This document shows, one piece after another, positions 1 through 14,152 of a stretch of 64,000 nt of DNA. The first letter of the stretch is position 1, and each line of letters begins with the position of its first letter. This DNA comes from Lytechinus pictus (taxonomy: Eukaryota > Echinodermata > Echinoidea > Temnopleuroida > Toxopneustidae): NCBI RefSeq assembly GCF_037042905.1, contig NC_087251.1, positions 35,582,501-35,646,500 of the forward strand. Reading direction: 5' to 3'. The translations under genes were made by a program, and so were the position numbers. The notes under the pieces were generated by a model. The model saw nothing but the letters and a program-made list of their open reading frames with translations, searched no databases and was not told the DNA's origin.

Positions 1-94
1 CTGATCGGTCAAGTCACTGAAGCATGCAGAGGCATAAGTAATCTCTAAAAAGCACTGTGGTTGGACATATACATAGACACGTATGTTCTAGATG

Positions 95-530
95 ACAAAT
101 TTGGTACATTCACTACATTGCCAATTGGTCTACACCCACTTCATCTACTTTCCATTTGGTCTCGTCCCACTTGGTCTTATCCTACTTTGTCTCCAACTGG
201 TTCACCTAACCATTTGGTCTAATTGCCATTAAGTACAGTAACCATTTTGTCTAATTCCCTGTCAGACTACACATTTCATCTTATTTCCACTATATGAGTA
301 GATGAACTGTTTGTGAATCAGATTTTCCTTTTGGCAACGTAAAAAATGATAAGTAGGCAAAGTTCAGATTAAACCAGCTAATAAGAATTAGCCTTTATGG
401 TGGTAGACCAAGTGAAGCATAGACCGATTAGACCAAATTGGCTTAGCCAATGTGGCATTAGACTATCTGGGGGAAGACCAATTGGTTTTACATGTATACC
501 AAGTGAATATAAACCATATTTTATGGCTTT
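95..530. repeat. Fold-back minisatellite element, copy 1
   Basis: The left half carries degenerate tandem copies of CATTTGGTCTAATTGC and the right half (about 400-520) carries the inverse, TTAGACCAAATTGG. It forms a fold-back of imperfect 17-20 bp units. Two more elements of the same build are at 733-1128 and 61988-62985. Confidence 0.65.
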
Positions 531-732
531 GCTGATTTTCAGGGCTTGAGATTTAACTTTGATAAATCATCCCAGGGAGTATTCTGTGAAGCATCTTTGT
601 TGTGGTTTTGATATGAATAACAGTTTGTGGTCTCTCCCCGACTCTTCCTTGTAGGAATGATACTCTTGTACTCTTCATACTTCAACTAGTGGTTATCTGT
701 GTTATGGAGGATTCTAATGGGTAAACTGCGAA

Positions 733-1128
733 TTCGTCTACTGCCAACTCATCCACTCACCACATAGTCTACTTTCATTTAGTCTAATGCCATTCCGTCC
801 ATCAACATTTCGCCTAACAACCATTTGGTCCAATCATCACTTCCAATAAATCTAATCACCATTTTGTCTATGATCATTTCGTCTCATAACCAGTTGGTCT
901 AATATCCATTTTATTTTCATTTATTTTGCACAATGAACAATTGGTCCAATTAGACCAAGTGGTATATGGACTGAATGGCTATTGGACCAACTGGTTATTA
1001 GATGAAATTGTGAGTGGACGAATTGGAAATTAGACCATGTGGATAATGGACGAACTGATGGTAGACCAAATGAACGTAGACAAGTTGGAAATTGGATGAA
1101 TTGGCATTAGACGAATCAGAAATAAACC
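733..1128. repeat. Fold-back minisatellite element, copy 2
   Basis: Same family as at 95-530: CATTTGGTCCAATC-type units on the left to about 910, then GGACCAACTGGTTATTAG-type inverse units to about 1128. No coding capacity. Bases 531-732 and 1129-1993 around it show no gene or clear repeat that I recognise. Confidence 0.65.
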
Positions 1129-1993
1129 TCCTAATGTACATTTATATGACATATACTATTGTCACTCTGTGCGTGGATGTACATTTGTAAATAGAATTGT
1201 GCATTGTTTTGACTATTTGTGTATTATATTTTGTATTTAAAAATAAAATCAATGGAGAATTTAACATGAAGATGTGTCTGAGCTTGTCAGTAGATTTTTA
1301 TATATCTTGTTTTCTTGCTCTATCAGTTTAAACATTATTCTACATTTTGTTGACTAACACTGAATGTGATGCCAGATAAAACTAGACCTCTGGACCCAAC
1401 AAGTGCCATTCTTTATGATATTTCTTATATTTGAAAACTCTTCAATGTGATACATGTCCTTCATAGAATGATATATTTGAATGAGATGCTTGATGGTTTG
1501 AATTGTCTAGTAAGTTGGTCAGTAGATGGGTCAGTCAGTCAGAGGATTTATGCTCAAATATCAATTTTTTGCAGTGAAGATTGCAATGGTTACAGTGTAT
1601 GCATAAGGTTTAAAACAAATCAATTGATACAAGAGTTTGATGAATAACTTTGGATATATATAAAAAGATTTAGCTTGCATACATGTACATATTTATTTTC
1701 AATCAAAAAGAAGTTCAGATTGGCTGTCAGGGAACAAATTTTTTGGTGTAGCTAGGTGTCATTTTCAAGCATTGACCCAAATTTTTGCTATTTACAAATA
1801 CTTTCTCATTATTTTACAATAAGGGGTATTTTAACCGTCATTTTAAAGCCATAATTGATATTCGTACCATTTTCAGGTAACAAGAAAATCATCATTCCAA
1901 GGCCAAGAATTTTAGATATGGGCTCTGATTATTTTCATTTTTGAAGTATATAAAAAGGGAGTAGTGTCTGAAAATATCAACCGTAAATTGAAT

Positions 1994-2686
1994 CCTTAAC
2001 CCTAAGAAGGGCTGATTCAGCCCCCCGCCCCTCGACATTTTTCGTGATAAATCCGCTTTGAAATTTTTTTTAACTGGTCGCTCGCTTACTTTTTACTTTC
2101 AAGTCTCGCGCAAATTATGAGACCAAAATTACGACCCCGGGTGCGCGGTTCCGAAATTACACATTTTGTAAGGGCATGCAGACCCAAAATTGCTCAGAAA
2201 CGTGAATTTGTGTACAAATCCAATGCATATTATGTACAATTGTGAAACGGAAACAAATAAATCAAATCGAATCAAATCAAATACTGTTTTTAACCAAAAT
2301 TCATGAATGTATCATTATTTTTCCTTTTACTGATTAAAATCAATTAATTCCATCTTGTTTATGGTTAAAATGAACTCCCTGTCAATTTAGAAAACGGTAA
2401 AATACATAAGAAAATAATGTGATGTTGACACTTGATCAGCTCCCTGTAAAAGGTCTGATTACCAAAAATTAGCATTTTAGGGGCAATGTTAATTAGAGCA
2501 AACTTTTGATTTTATGCATAAATTAGCATAATTGATCAGCAATGAGATTTTTCGCAGAATTTTATCTTCTTGTTTTGTAGATTATGCGCTTGCCAATTTT
2601 CGTCGCGATCGCACAAGATCATACCCCCCCCCCCCCCAGTCTTCATAGGCGTCGAAATAGCCCAGTATATTTCAATAGGGTTAAGG
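1994..2686. mobile_element. MITE-like element with CCTTAACCCTA inverted ends
   Basis: Starts CCTTAACCCTAAG and ends TAGGGTTAAGG, an 11-bp inverted repeat. At 2210-2285 it contains AAACGGAAACAAATAAATCA followed by AATCA repeats, the kind of tail left by a truncated LINE, so it is probably a composite. A 15-base C tract lies at about 2624. Confidence 0.5.
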
Positions 2687-2821
2687 GGACCTTTGTTTTA
2701 CTTACATACAGTCATGTTGTTTAATTACAAAGTACTTTTTATCATTTTATATTTCAATTGAACATAAGAATAGGGAACACATGCATGGTGAGAACTTGAC
2801 ATAAATTATGTATCTGTATTG

Positions 2822-3240
2822 AAATGATGGTGATGATAACGGTGGTGATGTTGTGTGTTATGAAGATGGCAATGGAGACATGGATGAGGTGATAGTGGCA
2901 ATCATGGCAGTAGCGTTATGGATGATGAGGAAGATGATGATCATGATGATCATAATTATGATCATATCAATGGTGTTGGCGATTGAAATGGTTAAGTAGT
3001 TGACGATGATAATGTTGATGATTTTGAAGATGGGTATAATGATGAGATGATTATGCGTGTGGTGATATTGATGGAGTTTGAGGTGGATGATGAAGATGAT
3101 TTTTTTTAGGATAATGAAATTGATAGTTATGGTTATGATGAGAAAATAATCGCCATGATATTGACAGCTGATTACAATCGATTGTATATGATGATGGTGG
3201 TGGTGGTGGTGGTGGTGATGATGATAATGATGATGAAAAT
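2822..3240. repeat. Degenerate GAT/GGT trinucleotide repeat
   Basis: About 420 bases dominated by GATGAT, GGTGAT and GATGGT steps, including an uninterrupted GGT run near 3195. Simple sequence, not coding. Confidence 0.85.
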
Positions 3241-4342
3241 TTATTCTACTTATGTTTCCTAAATTTGGGGAAAAGTTTATGTTATGAAAATGTTGGTCTT
3301 ACCTGCCGAGGCTTAAAGCAGGCCTAATTCAGCTAGTAATATTCGATCGGATTGTGAAAACTAATCATTCGCCAAGAACTGAATCTGTCACGAATAGGAG
3401 TGTCGTTTGAAATAACAAATTCGTCATTTTATGATATACATACAAAGTTACAATCCATCCCCGAATATATGTTATGCTGCCATCGAATGTTTGTACCAAG
3501 TATTGAAAGTAAAGGAAATTGAAAATAGAAATACATTTTATTGGGAAGTTTATCATTACCTAATAGCGCTTCCATACAGCCGTGAACTTAGGAATACACA
3601 ACCCCCCCCCCCTCCTCCGCCCCCATATCGGAAAAGAGTCATTTTGATATACAGGCCTACATATACATTGTGACGAATTACGGGGATATATGGAGGCCTA
3701 CGGTCAAAGAGTATTAACATGGTGTCATGTAAGCCACCTATCCAATTCAAAATTATGATTTGCCACCCCCCATCCCTTTTCCGGTCTATCTTTTCTGTCC
3801 ATCTGACATCTGAGAACTTAAAATACACGTCTCCGTGCATTCACTCCCAAATATATTTTTACATGCCATATATCATTTCATTTATACACACGTCTCAAGC
3901 TCGCCTATATAAAAGATCGTTCAAAGTGGGGATGGGGTGTATTTGAAATTGATATTGGCACATGACGAAAGAAAACATGAGAGCCATCTCTCAACATACC
4001 TCCAGCGTCATGATGATCGCGTCAGATACCCTCCAAGCCCGTTGTCATGGCAAAGTAAATAAACAAACTCAAAACATATTGCACTCAATCACTTCTCTTA
4101 AAAAGCATATGATTGGAGTATGAGGACTAATATTCGTTCATGCCGGGAGTTGTCTAAATGTTTGATTCCCAACATACTTGTGCGGAAATGTCCATGTACC
4201 TTGATTCGAACTTTGATCCTGCCCCCGACTCTTTAGGCCTGTTTACAAACTTTGAGCTTCGAGCGCTTTGGATTTGGTACATTTTAAATCGTATCTTTAA
4301 ACCTTTTTTAATACATTCATATTTTTCATTATCTTGGATTCA
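3241..4342. other. Unassigned intergenic sequence
   Basis: No gene recognised on either strand. It contains a C-rich tract at 3601-3625. The short open frames here have simple-sequence or random composition. Confidence 0.5.
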
Positions 4343-5200
4343 CAGAGGCGTCGATCCTGGGGGGGCAGGGGGGGCGATCGCCCCACCAATGAAAATATTG
4401 GGGGGGGGGCAAACATATCGTTTTGCCCCCCCCCCCAATAATTCCGCATGCATGTGCAAAAATAAAATAAGATTGCAGTGTTACACAGAAATCAGCAAGC
4501 GAGATTGAGATACACAACTCGTTCTTTATTTAAAATCGTGCTCAAAATGTCCGTTTTTCAGATTGGAATATAAAAATTTTCAGCTCGCGCTTCGCGCTCG
4601 CATCATTTATGTACCAAAACCCATACTTTTCATGATTGATTAGGTGAACAGAATGTCCCGTTCTCAGTTCTAAACCTAAAAAGAACTCACGCTCCGATCT
4701 GCAATAATCTTTTGTTGAATATATATCGTGTTCTTTATTAAAAACGTCCATTAACCTGTCAATTTTTTCAGATCGAAATATCAAAATTTTCAGCTCGCGC
4801 TTCGCGCTCGCATCTATTGTTATTTTAGATACCCATTCTAATCATTAGTACCAAAAATTAATCTTTCAGGTCAGAATATAAAGAAATTTCAGCTCGCTCT
4901 CGTTACTCGCATTATCTGTGTAGTGAGATATGTATCCTCCACATGAGTTACTGCTACAAACAGTCCTAAACAGGTACCATTCCTGTTTTCAGGTCAGCAT
5001 TCTAAAAAATTTCAGCTCGCGCTTCGCGCTCGCATTAATTTGTTGGTGAGATATGTGTCCGAGTCTCTTTCTCACATATATATATATATAATAATTAGGC
5101 CTGTGTGTGTGTGTGGGTGAGTTTGTTTGGTGTGATCGAGCGCCTTTAGAACGATTCATGATTTTGCCCCCCCAATCTGAAAAATGGATCGACGCCACTG
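4343..5200. mobile_element. hAT-like non-autonomous element, CAGAGGCGTCGATCC ends
   Basis: Starts CAGAGGCGTCGATCCTGG and ends GGATCGACGCCACTG, an imperfect inverted repeat of the CAG...CTG type seen in hAT elements. Inside are three exact copies of AGCTCGCGCTTCGCGCTCGC (4582, 4792, 5013) and one decayed copy near 4891, spaced about 100-220 bp, plus G/C homopolymers. A fragment of the same family is at 50236-50330. Confidence 0.65.
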
Positions 5201-8200
5201 TCTTGGAATATAGACGAAGGGAGTGTTCCTTTAACCTGCATGCTATGCTTAGAGTCATCATTTGTTGCTATATATGCCTTGTGCACGAGCTGCCTGTCAA
5301 TCCTTCGGTCGCTTTCAGGTTTTCAAGAATAATAAATGGAATGTTTTAATAAACAGTTCTATGATGAAGTCATGAAGAGTGTTCATGTGTTGAGTTTGCA
5401 ACGCATGCTTTTCCAATATTTTTAGAAATGTATGGTATAGCATCACATTATTTTTACTATTCTGTATAATTATTTGGGGAAGGGTGTGTCCACAAAACGC
5501 TTATATATCTCGATTTGTGTTGTTGACCTGCAATTTGGTCATTTTAGTATATGCTGCTGTCTAGAATAATAATTACCTTAAACAAATTTGTCAAGAACAA
5601 GCTTTTTTATTATAATATTGATCTCTTCCAACGCAGGGAGAAAAACGAAAGTGGACGAATTTATAGATCGACGTTTTACCTTCTAACATTGTATTGGTTT
5701 TCAACACCTAATTAATGCAGCGGGGAGGGATGGGGACGTATTGCCCCCTCTCCAAAAAAAATCGAACCTTGAATTTCTTAGAGTACATTTTCTTCGAAAT
5801 CCACCAAAATCTATATCAAGTTTGAAATTGAAAAGATCCTCGTGAACAACTTGGTCCCTTCACTCCCTCGCTTGCGCAACATCGTTTTACATATTCTTGC
5901 ACCCCCTCCCCCTGTCTCGATGTTGGAAACACGATTATGTCGTAATGTTTATATCCATGTAGCCATTCAAATTGCCTCCTTGATCTACCAGCGACTCGGT
6001 ACGACTAGAGATCGTTGATAAATTTCGTCCGAATTTGAAAACTATTGGCGTATGAATGAGACAATGGGGCTATTTTTTTTTTTTATAGGTGTGCTATTCT
6101 GAAGAAAAAAATGCAAGCGAGCGAGAAAAAAAATTAAAATTTAATTCAAATAATTTTGTGATTAATTCGACGTCGGAAAAGTGATACTAAAGCAAATTTC
6201 ATAAAATTGATAATGAAAAATACTCTGAAAAAAAATTGCGGGGGGCATGCAAACCCCACCATTACACGAGCGTTTGCAAAGTCTGATTCACAAACGTTTG
6301 CAAAATAATATCTGAAACTATAAGTGCAAGAAATTTCGCCTCTGACAATGAGAGAATTGGTGCAATAAAATCATAACGCTTACAATAGTAAGTTTGTGTA
6401 TTCGAAGCCAAAGGCGGGCATATACTGAATTTTCAAATCCCCCTTTTTTGTGTTTGAAATACAAGCAAGACTCTGACAAATCAATCATAAGACTCTTGCC
6501 TAGTGCGGATCAAGGGCAGGTGGTGTTCGGATTGAAATAGGTAGGAGTGTGTGACCCGAAAATCTGAAACCATATACCGTTGAAAAGTTAAGAACTGAAT
6601 TTACAATGATTTCAGGGGCCAAAGAATTATAGATTCCCCTCTGCAAATGAGAGTGCTTAGGATATATGAAATGGGGGCATTCGAGAACTGACACCTGAAA
6701 TTACGGGCTAAGGAATGGGGAGAAGCGGTTGGTCAGTGAAAAGAGGTGAAAATGATATCCGAAATTGGGAACTTCTGGCAATGCGTGAAAAGGGGATGGG
6801 GCTTTATTAAGGGCCACACATACCCGTACTGCCTATAATTTATATCATATGTGTGAGTGCCCCCCCCCCCCCCTCCCAGGATATTAAAGAGACGAAAAAG
6901 TCGTACGAAAAACAAGTTCGCATCCCGGGTAGTTCCAGAAGACGCGAAGAAGACGAGAAGAACTTTGCCTTTTCGATCTTCCCGCCCTGCGGACAACTTC
7001 CGAAGATCAGCTGTATTCCCTAGTGATGTAATGTGACTGTGTTGCGTCTATCGATCGCTTCTTCGCTGACTGGCGGACTCGTAAAAACGCAAAACAATGA
7101 AATGCATTGCTGGGCATTCGCGATACATGTGTGAAGCCCAGATCCTTCACATTCATTTGAACGTCGCTTGCTTCACACTCACTGTAAATGTGGATTACTT
7201 CTCAGGAGTATAATCATATTTTAATAAGGTATGTATTTTTATCCGAGTTCTGTTTAAAAACCGAATGCCTTGGTGTTATTATCTTAGAAGTATATATTAG
7301 TTTTGTTTAAGGAGAGTAAGATATTCGTGGGTATTAAGCGGAATATGAGGAGACACAGCGATCGAGAGACGGTAGGAGAAAGAAAAATAAGCTGTGATGT
7401 GTGTTAAAGGGAAATGGACATTTCGTTTACTTGTCAAACGTCTTCGTACAATCTTGGCTGAAAAAGAATAGAAGAAAATGCACATGATTTACATCGTTTC
7501 CCCCCAAACGTGCCCAACATACTGCATTAGAAGGTGTCTGGTAGGGAGGCAGTCTCATATCTGACGGGAGCTCGCTTCTAAGCGTTTGAAATTGTATCAC
7601 TTTACTTTGACCTTTCAAAGTGTTTTTCATATCTTTATTCATGAATAAGAGAAAGTGAGGTAGGTGCTCTCTTTCCATGTGAAATGTTTTCGAGGCATTC
7701 TGATGCATATGGTAATCTAAGTTCGCTATTAATTTTTGTTCAGACAAAATAGCTCCTTCCTTTCAAAAGTAATGCGGGCAAATTGAGAACTATATCTGCT
7801 TCAAAATGTTATTTGTTTTTAAGATTTATTTGTGGGATATTTCGTTCCATTACCTAAATTTACTAAGCAGTTATGAGCACTTTGCTTCATAATTTACGAG
7901 ATGTGTAATAAGACTTGCTAGGTTTAAATTTTGCCAAAACTCATTTATGCCTAGAAGTTGATTCAAGAAAACATAGATGTTCCGGAAATTAACAAGTCCT
8001 ATGTAATTTAACATTGGTAAACTGAAATAAAAGCTAAAGGTTGTGATTTCAAGTTACTGTCATTATGAAAACCTTTGATTCAGTCAATATACATTTGAAT
8101 ATTATTGGGGACGTTTTCTGCTTAGCAACACACGGGCAAAAGACTTCGTTCCAAAGCAAACTTTGCATGCTCCGTGGTTCTAATTGTGACTTAAATTGTT

Positions 8201-8831
8201 AATTAATCTGGAATGATATACTTAATTGGGGGCAAAGAACAAATTCAACATTCTCAAACTTGAATTCTCGAGTCATGCATAATTCTGAATACTGATGTAT
8301 GGGCTAATTCATTGTTTGGCCAATTACTAGTACTTCTTTGACTACGGATGAGATTGCTGTAACGCTTGAATGGGACTCTTATTGTATGTGCGTGTTCCCT
8401 TAGTGTGAGGAGATTTGGGGTTTCGTCTTGAGCACGCCAAGGCACCGGTTGCCATGGACGCGGCCCAATACAATAGCGACATCTGTAAACTTTTCTGCTG
8501 ACCCCAACCAGTGGGTCGTTTGCCTGCTACCCGATGTGTCGATAGTATACCAGTCTCGTTGTCTGCCCTCTCCTTTTATTTCTTTTTTATTATTCAATAA
8601 TCCATGTACTTTCAAAAACATGCTGCTCGCAGAGCGCATAAGCTTATCTTCATTTCATTACCATAATGAATAATCTCCCCACAAATTTATACATAGTACA
8701 TGTACGTTATATTTGAAGAGAGAAAAAAAATATATATATATGAAGAGAAAAAAGGGCACCGTTGTCTTCCATCATAATGTGTTAGTGTTTTAATCAAAGG
8801 ATATTTACCATACTATTTTGATGTTGTGGAG
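5201..8831. other. Intergenic sequence, no gene seen
   Basis: I find no exon-like frame with splice sites or family similarity on either strand. C tracts occur near 6861. The longest open frames (such as 7427-7747 on the minus strand) have no recognisable domain. Confidence 0.5.
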
Positions 8832-9094
8832 CAGTGGCGTACAGATGGGGGCTTAGGGGCGCTTGCCCCACCCCACCCCATTTTTTCTCGACCAAGAAAA
8901 AAAAAATTCTAAGGAAAGAGAGAAGGGTAAAATATGAAATTATTTTCTTAATTATTATGTAAAAAACTATCAAAAATTTGATTTTTATAATAAAAATGTC
9001 AAAATTTTTGCTCGCTCGCTTGCAACTTTCTATGAAATTTAGCCAAATAAGCCATAATCTAGCCCCCTCAAAATTTTGGCTCATTACGCTACTG
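8832..9094. mobile_element. hAT-like MITE with CAGTGGCGTA end and 8-bp duplication
   Basis: Begins CAGTGGCGTACAG and ends TTACGCTACTG. The flanks are TTGTGGAG and TTGTGAAG, an 8-bp duplication with one mismatch. The interior has an A-run, ATTTTTATAATAAAAAT and TTTTTGCTCGCTCGCTTGC. Pieces of the same family occur at 10425-10670, 11180-11215, 11760-12045, 49600-49788 and 53274. Confidence 0.7.
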
Positions 9095-9300
9095 TTGTGA
9101 AGCCCTAATTTTGAGACCATAATGGTTGTCAACTTGTGATTTGATTTCGCTTTGAAGGCGATGATATATTGTTGACCAACGTTTATTGTGTTTGTTGCCA
9201 TCCCCGGTTCGCATTGTCCGACGGGCCACTCTCCTTGTAAGACATTGATACAATGGCTGGTTGCTTGGTGCAAGGAGATCAATAGGAGTTGCCAGGGTTA

Positions 9301-9602
9301 AGGGGGCCGTCACACCTCAACGTTCTATAGCCAGCGTGTGCCCACGTACTGCACGCGTGACCAACCGTTTTCTACTTTAATCCAAATCCTTAAAACACGC
9401 ATTCCGTTCTTTATATCAATTTTCGCATTTTGTTAACTAACTCAAAATATCAAGAATTCAAATCATTTTTATGAAGAAACGTTTGCGTTGTTAACGGAAA
9501 CCATTGTTTTTATATCAAAACGGCCTGCCATTGCCCGGGGCCATTGCCTTCTTACGTCGGCATACGTAAACTGACTAAAACGTTCAGTGTGACAGTCCCC
9601 CT
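9301..9602. mobile_element. Fold-back MITE with GGGGGCCGTCACAC ends
   Basis: Starts AGGGGGCCGTCACACCTCAA then CGTT; the right end is AACGTTCAGTGTGACAGT then CCCCCT, its inverse with a few changes. About 300 bp, no ORF. Confidence 0.6.
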
Positions 9603-12600
9603 AGTAGCAGTGATCACTGGTCTCTGCTCGGTATAGGCTCTGGTGCTAAAGTCCTTTCACTGAACAAGTCGCATCTCTGTTTGTCAGTGGGAGGTATATA
9701 AACAAGACATGTATCCAATACAACCGAAGTGGCCTTATACTCCCACTCTGTTCTTAGTATCCACTTTGAGAGAAGAAAATGGGGGGAAACAATAATGTTA
9801 ATGAGTTCTAAATATAAGATTGTTAAGTTAGAAACAGTTCGGAGAAAAAGGATGAGTCATAATTTTAATAATAAGATGCTTAGATGGATTCCCGTTTTGT
9901 TTGATATTTTCTAAACGTTGTGATATATATAACGACTTTTTAATTACGAAAATCTAATTCTCCTAGAAAACATTCACGAAGGGAGGCACTGGTCGTTTAA
10001 TATCCTCGTAAAATTTGAAATTTCTTTTATATATTCTTCTATATAAATCATAATTTGATTGATTTCCGTGTGTTTTCTTCAGCCTATCACACCTTTGTGC
10101 CTGTACACTTTTTGTAGAGTGGAGATGTCCCCCCAAAAATAAGGATGACTGGGGAAGAAAAATTATACACAACAGACATTACGTCTATAAGATAACACAT
10201 ATTTATGTAACGTTTCTAATATCCAGTGGTTATTACAACATTATGTTTGTTTATTTAAAGTAAGTTCATTAAAAAAAATGTGTACGGTATTAAACGTGTT
10301 TCCTCTAATAAAGCAGCAGATCTTATCGTTCCAATGCATAACTAATGAAAAATATATATCTTCAGATAATTTGAAAATGATTTTGTATGTTAGGTTCACA
10401 GCTGTGTCGTCATGAGTCACATAATGAAGTTTTTTTTTAAGTCGTGAGCGAGCAAAAATTTAGGCGTTTTTAAAATACTGAAATTCTTATTTTCTGATAG
10501 ATTTGGACATTAAATTCAACAAATTTTGTATGTCATTTCATATTTCGCCTTTTCCCATTGCCTATTTCTTTCTTTTGCTCCTTTTTCTTCTTTTTGTCAT
10601 AGTCTTGGAACTTTTTTGAGGCAGATTCTCCCAAGCACCCCTCCCTCATCTGTAAGCCCGTGGTTCGAAGGAAAGATACATCCATAAACATGAATCAATT
10701 ATAAACATATCATTATGATGAAAGAAGTTAAATGACGATTGCTTTGAAAATGTTTCCATAATATCATCATAAACCAATTTACAATACACACGTTCAGCTA
10801 TATAGAGGCAAGGTGGAAGTGACTGAATTTACATATTTACTTAATACATTGAGCAGACATACAATCCTTTTCACACAGGTATTGTTTGAACTCTGTATCT
10901 ACTGAGGGGTTATGATCGTACCGAGAACATTGTACATCCCGATTCATCTGAGCATTGCTTGTATGCAGCACTCATAATCATAACTCATAAAAGGTTATCT
11001 CGAGTATGTATCTTCTTCCGGAGACTATCTCTGTTTAGCTAACGTCTTTGCCCTTTGTTGCGATAATAACTTATCAAAGCTCACATACCGGTACTATTGC
11101 CATTGTATTTTAGTTGGGCCAGAAAAAATATCGCTATACTATCAACCTCCACTTCCATCCTTGTCTCTACCACCATATTACAGGCGTACAGATGGGGGAT
11201 ATAGAACCAAAAAAAAAAAATTAACGACTACGAAAAAAAAGAAAAAGAAAGGGAATAAACAGAAAAAGGGTGAAATATAATATCATGTGATGACTGTCGG
11301 ATGACTGTAAACATGGTAACGGGCAAACTTTTTGCTCTATAAGCGCATTATTGGGGGTGTACGCGATGCCAGCCTGCAAGAAGGAAAAACAAGTGGGGCT
11401 GGTATGAACGAGGGGTTAGTATTTATCCAGATTTCAACGACCAATGGCAGGCTGAATAAAAATCGCTGATATAAAAATTTAAGTTGAATTATCATGTTTA
11501 TGGAAGCAAGTCATTCATTACTTCGTGGGACATATACTATATACGGGATCCAGAATAGGGGTACAATTTTCAATTTCGCGATTACTGTGCTCTTCAGAAT
11601 GATCTTATGTGTTATTTAACTTTAAATTTCATGTTTAATCATAATTATAATCTGTTATCTCGAGAGTGTGTTAGTTATATTAAATCCCCAGCATGTATCA
11701 TATAGGCTAGATACATGTATATTCATTCTAATGAAATACAGTAGGAATGGTCATAGTCAAGCCAAATGAGCCAATAAATTTGAGGGGCGAATTATGGGGT
11801 AGGCCTATGTGGAAAAGTTTCTGGGAAAAAATCGCTTGCAAGCGGTATGTGGGGGCTTTTTAAGATGAAATTTTAATTTGGTGATATATTTTAACGTAGT
11901 ATTTAACAAATACTATGTCATTTCAACCTCTCCCTTTAATTTCCTTTCTCTTTTTTCCTCCTTTTTTTCTTTTGGAGGGTGTGAAAATGCTGGGGCCAGA
12001 GCTCCCAAGCCCCCCCCCCCCCTCATCTATAATCCAGTGGCTTCGCCTTAAATGTATACATGTGATAAGGAGGGAGTACATCAGACCAAGGCGTTAATTA
12101 AGCGTTGTCATTTTGGTTGATCCCACCTCTTTCCCTCATTTTACATCAAGCCCCTAATGCCCGATCAAAAGGCAGATCACCCATACTAAATCAGTGACCA
12201 TACACAAAAAATTAACCCTATTAGATTTACAATCAATATCAATTTCAAGCACACGTGCATGATGTAGCCTATAAAACTGGAATATAATTTATTTAACCTT
12301 TATAATCCAACAATAAAGTGATAATTCAACAACAACAACAACAGCAAATTTATAATGTTACCGGGGTAGTGTTCTTGTTTACATATTGATTTGACTACGC
12401 TTCACCAGACTTGACACTTTGATAATGTCATTCTAATGACATTCTAATCGAATCACCAAACAGCTTTGTTTGCTAGACACTTCATGTCGGTGCTATGCAA
12501 GGTAAATCTTCTTTTTTTAAATATGAATTCATATGCACTAAAATCATTCTTTTCTCAGAATCTGTATATTATGTGATCATTTAAAAAAATGACCACCTTC

Positions 12601-14152
12601 CCGCCATAATTTTAAACACATCACAAGTGGGTGACACGACATATGCTTCTGCGACATTTCCTCTGCTCTTAATATCTCAGAGGACATAGGGTTAGAGTTA
12701 GGATTGTAAGAGGTTTTTTGTTCAGAATAATGTAAAGATAAGAATTAGGGTTTATTTAGTTTTAGAGGTTAGGTTTTGTTTGACTTAACGTGCAGATTTT
12801 CCATCTGATGAATTGTCGCCGGAGTAACTGTCATGGAATCCTCAAGAGTGCCCCATCTCAATGCCCATCCATGGCATAAGAAACCTGTATGCTAAAAACA
12901 CACCTCGTTGAAAACAAATGTTCTGAATGTTCGGTGTGCATTTATTCATGAGGCAGATCGGATGACGACACCTTTAGACACACTACATGTAGACCTACGT
13001 TTCTCGGCGGGGGGGGGGGGGGGGGGTCTTAAAATGAAAGGTTAACCCGACAGAATAGGCAAGAAGGTGCAATTGCTTGGATATTCTTTAAAGAGTGTTT
13101 AATTCTTTCGACTTCAAATCCCTAACGAATATTTGGTTGAGGAGGATCTTTATTTTTAATAATTTTAGAATCTGCCTTTCATGTGAGTTTTTACCCCGAG
13201 ACTTTATCTCAATTTTTAATGATGTAATATCAGTTACTTCACCTTTTTTCATCTTTCAAATATAAAGATTTTATAAATCTTCTAATCGATCGATAATTTT
13301 CCGATAATGAATCAACTCAGAGTAGAAATGGTAAGTGGAAAGATACAAAGATGTAGTGCGAGTCCAATGTAGGTTTTCTCGGGTCACTTTAAACCAAAGC
13401 CAATTACTAAGTATTTATTCTGATTGGTATAATGTTACATATCTACCCTTTTTTCTGTGTTGCGTTTTAATTACCATTGCCTCAGAAATAGATATCCACA
13501 ATCTATATATTTTCTTGTAGATGTTCAGTTCAATTCCTTCTTTCACAATTTATTTTTTTCCACTCGTTTCCATTGACATTTGTTTTCTTCCAGTCAGAAA
13601 TAACAAGCGCTATAAACTTAAGGGGCTTTAATAATTGCTCAAGCGATCGTTTGCGATCATTTGGTCACAATTATGTTGCACACAATTGCAATGGTTGTAA
13701 GCAGTCACAGCAACAATACATTATTGTGAAAGGGGTCTTATATAGGTATTCGTTATATGTATCGCGGTTATGTAATTTTCATGGCAATTTCGTAAGTCTG
13801 AAATGATAGATACTCGTTATCGTTCGATCACAATGATCATTTCGGGTAAAATTTGTTTTCATTCAGCGGATATGGGGGAGGGGCGCTGCCCTCCTGGAGA
13901 AGTCAATCCAAAATAATGTCGGATCCCCCTCCCCCAGCGTCAAGGGGGTGTGACTGGGGTGACGATTACTATTTTTTGCGGGGTTGCTCCTTTTTGGTCG
14001 CCCCGACTGGTCAGACCTGTTAAACAATTTTTTTTCTCTGAGTAGGCCAACATTATTTTCAGTATTTTCAACAATCGGTGTTCATTACTAAAATAACAAT
14101 ACCGTTTTCAATATTTTTATGGGCTAATTCACTTGTATTTTTTTCATTGCAG
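9603..14152. other. Intergenic region upstream of the kinase
   Basis: No coding exon recognised. A TATATAAA box stands at 9695-9702 in a short unique stretch and could be a promoter, though it is 4.6 kb from the kinase start and unlinked by any exon I can define. Decayed hAT-like pieces are at 10425-10670, 11180-11215 and 11760-12045, and a pure G tract at about 13009-13026. An upstream non-coding exon of the kinase probably lies here. Confidence 0.4.

Noticed and set aside
7427-7747. 106-codon minus-strand ORF as a gene
   Set aside because: No domain, no splice context, and a composition similar to chance frames nearby.
9695-9702. TATATAAA as the kinase promoter
   Set aside because: It is 4.6 kb from the start codon with no definable linking exon; kept only as a remark.
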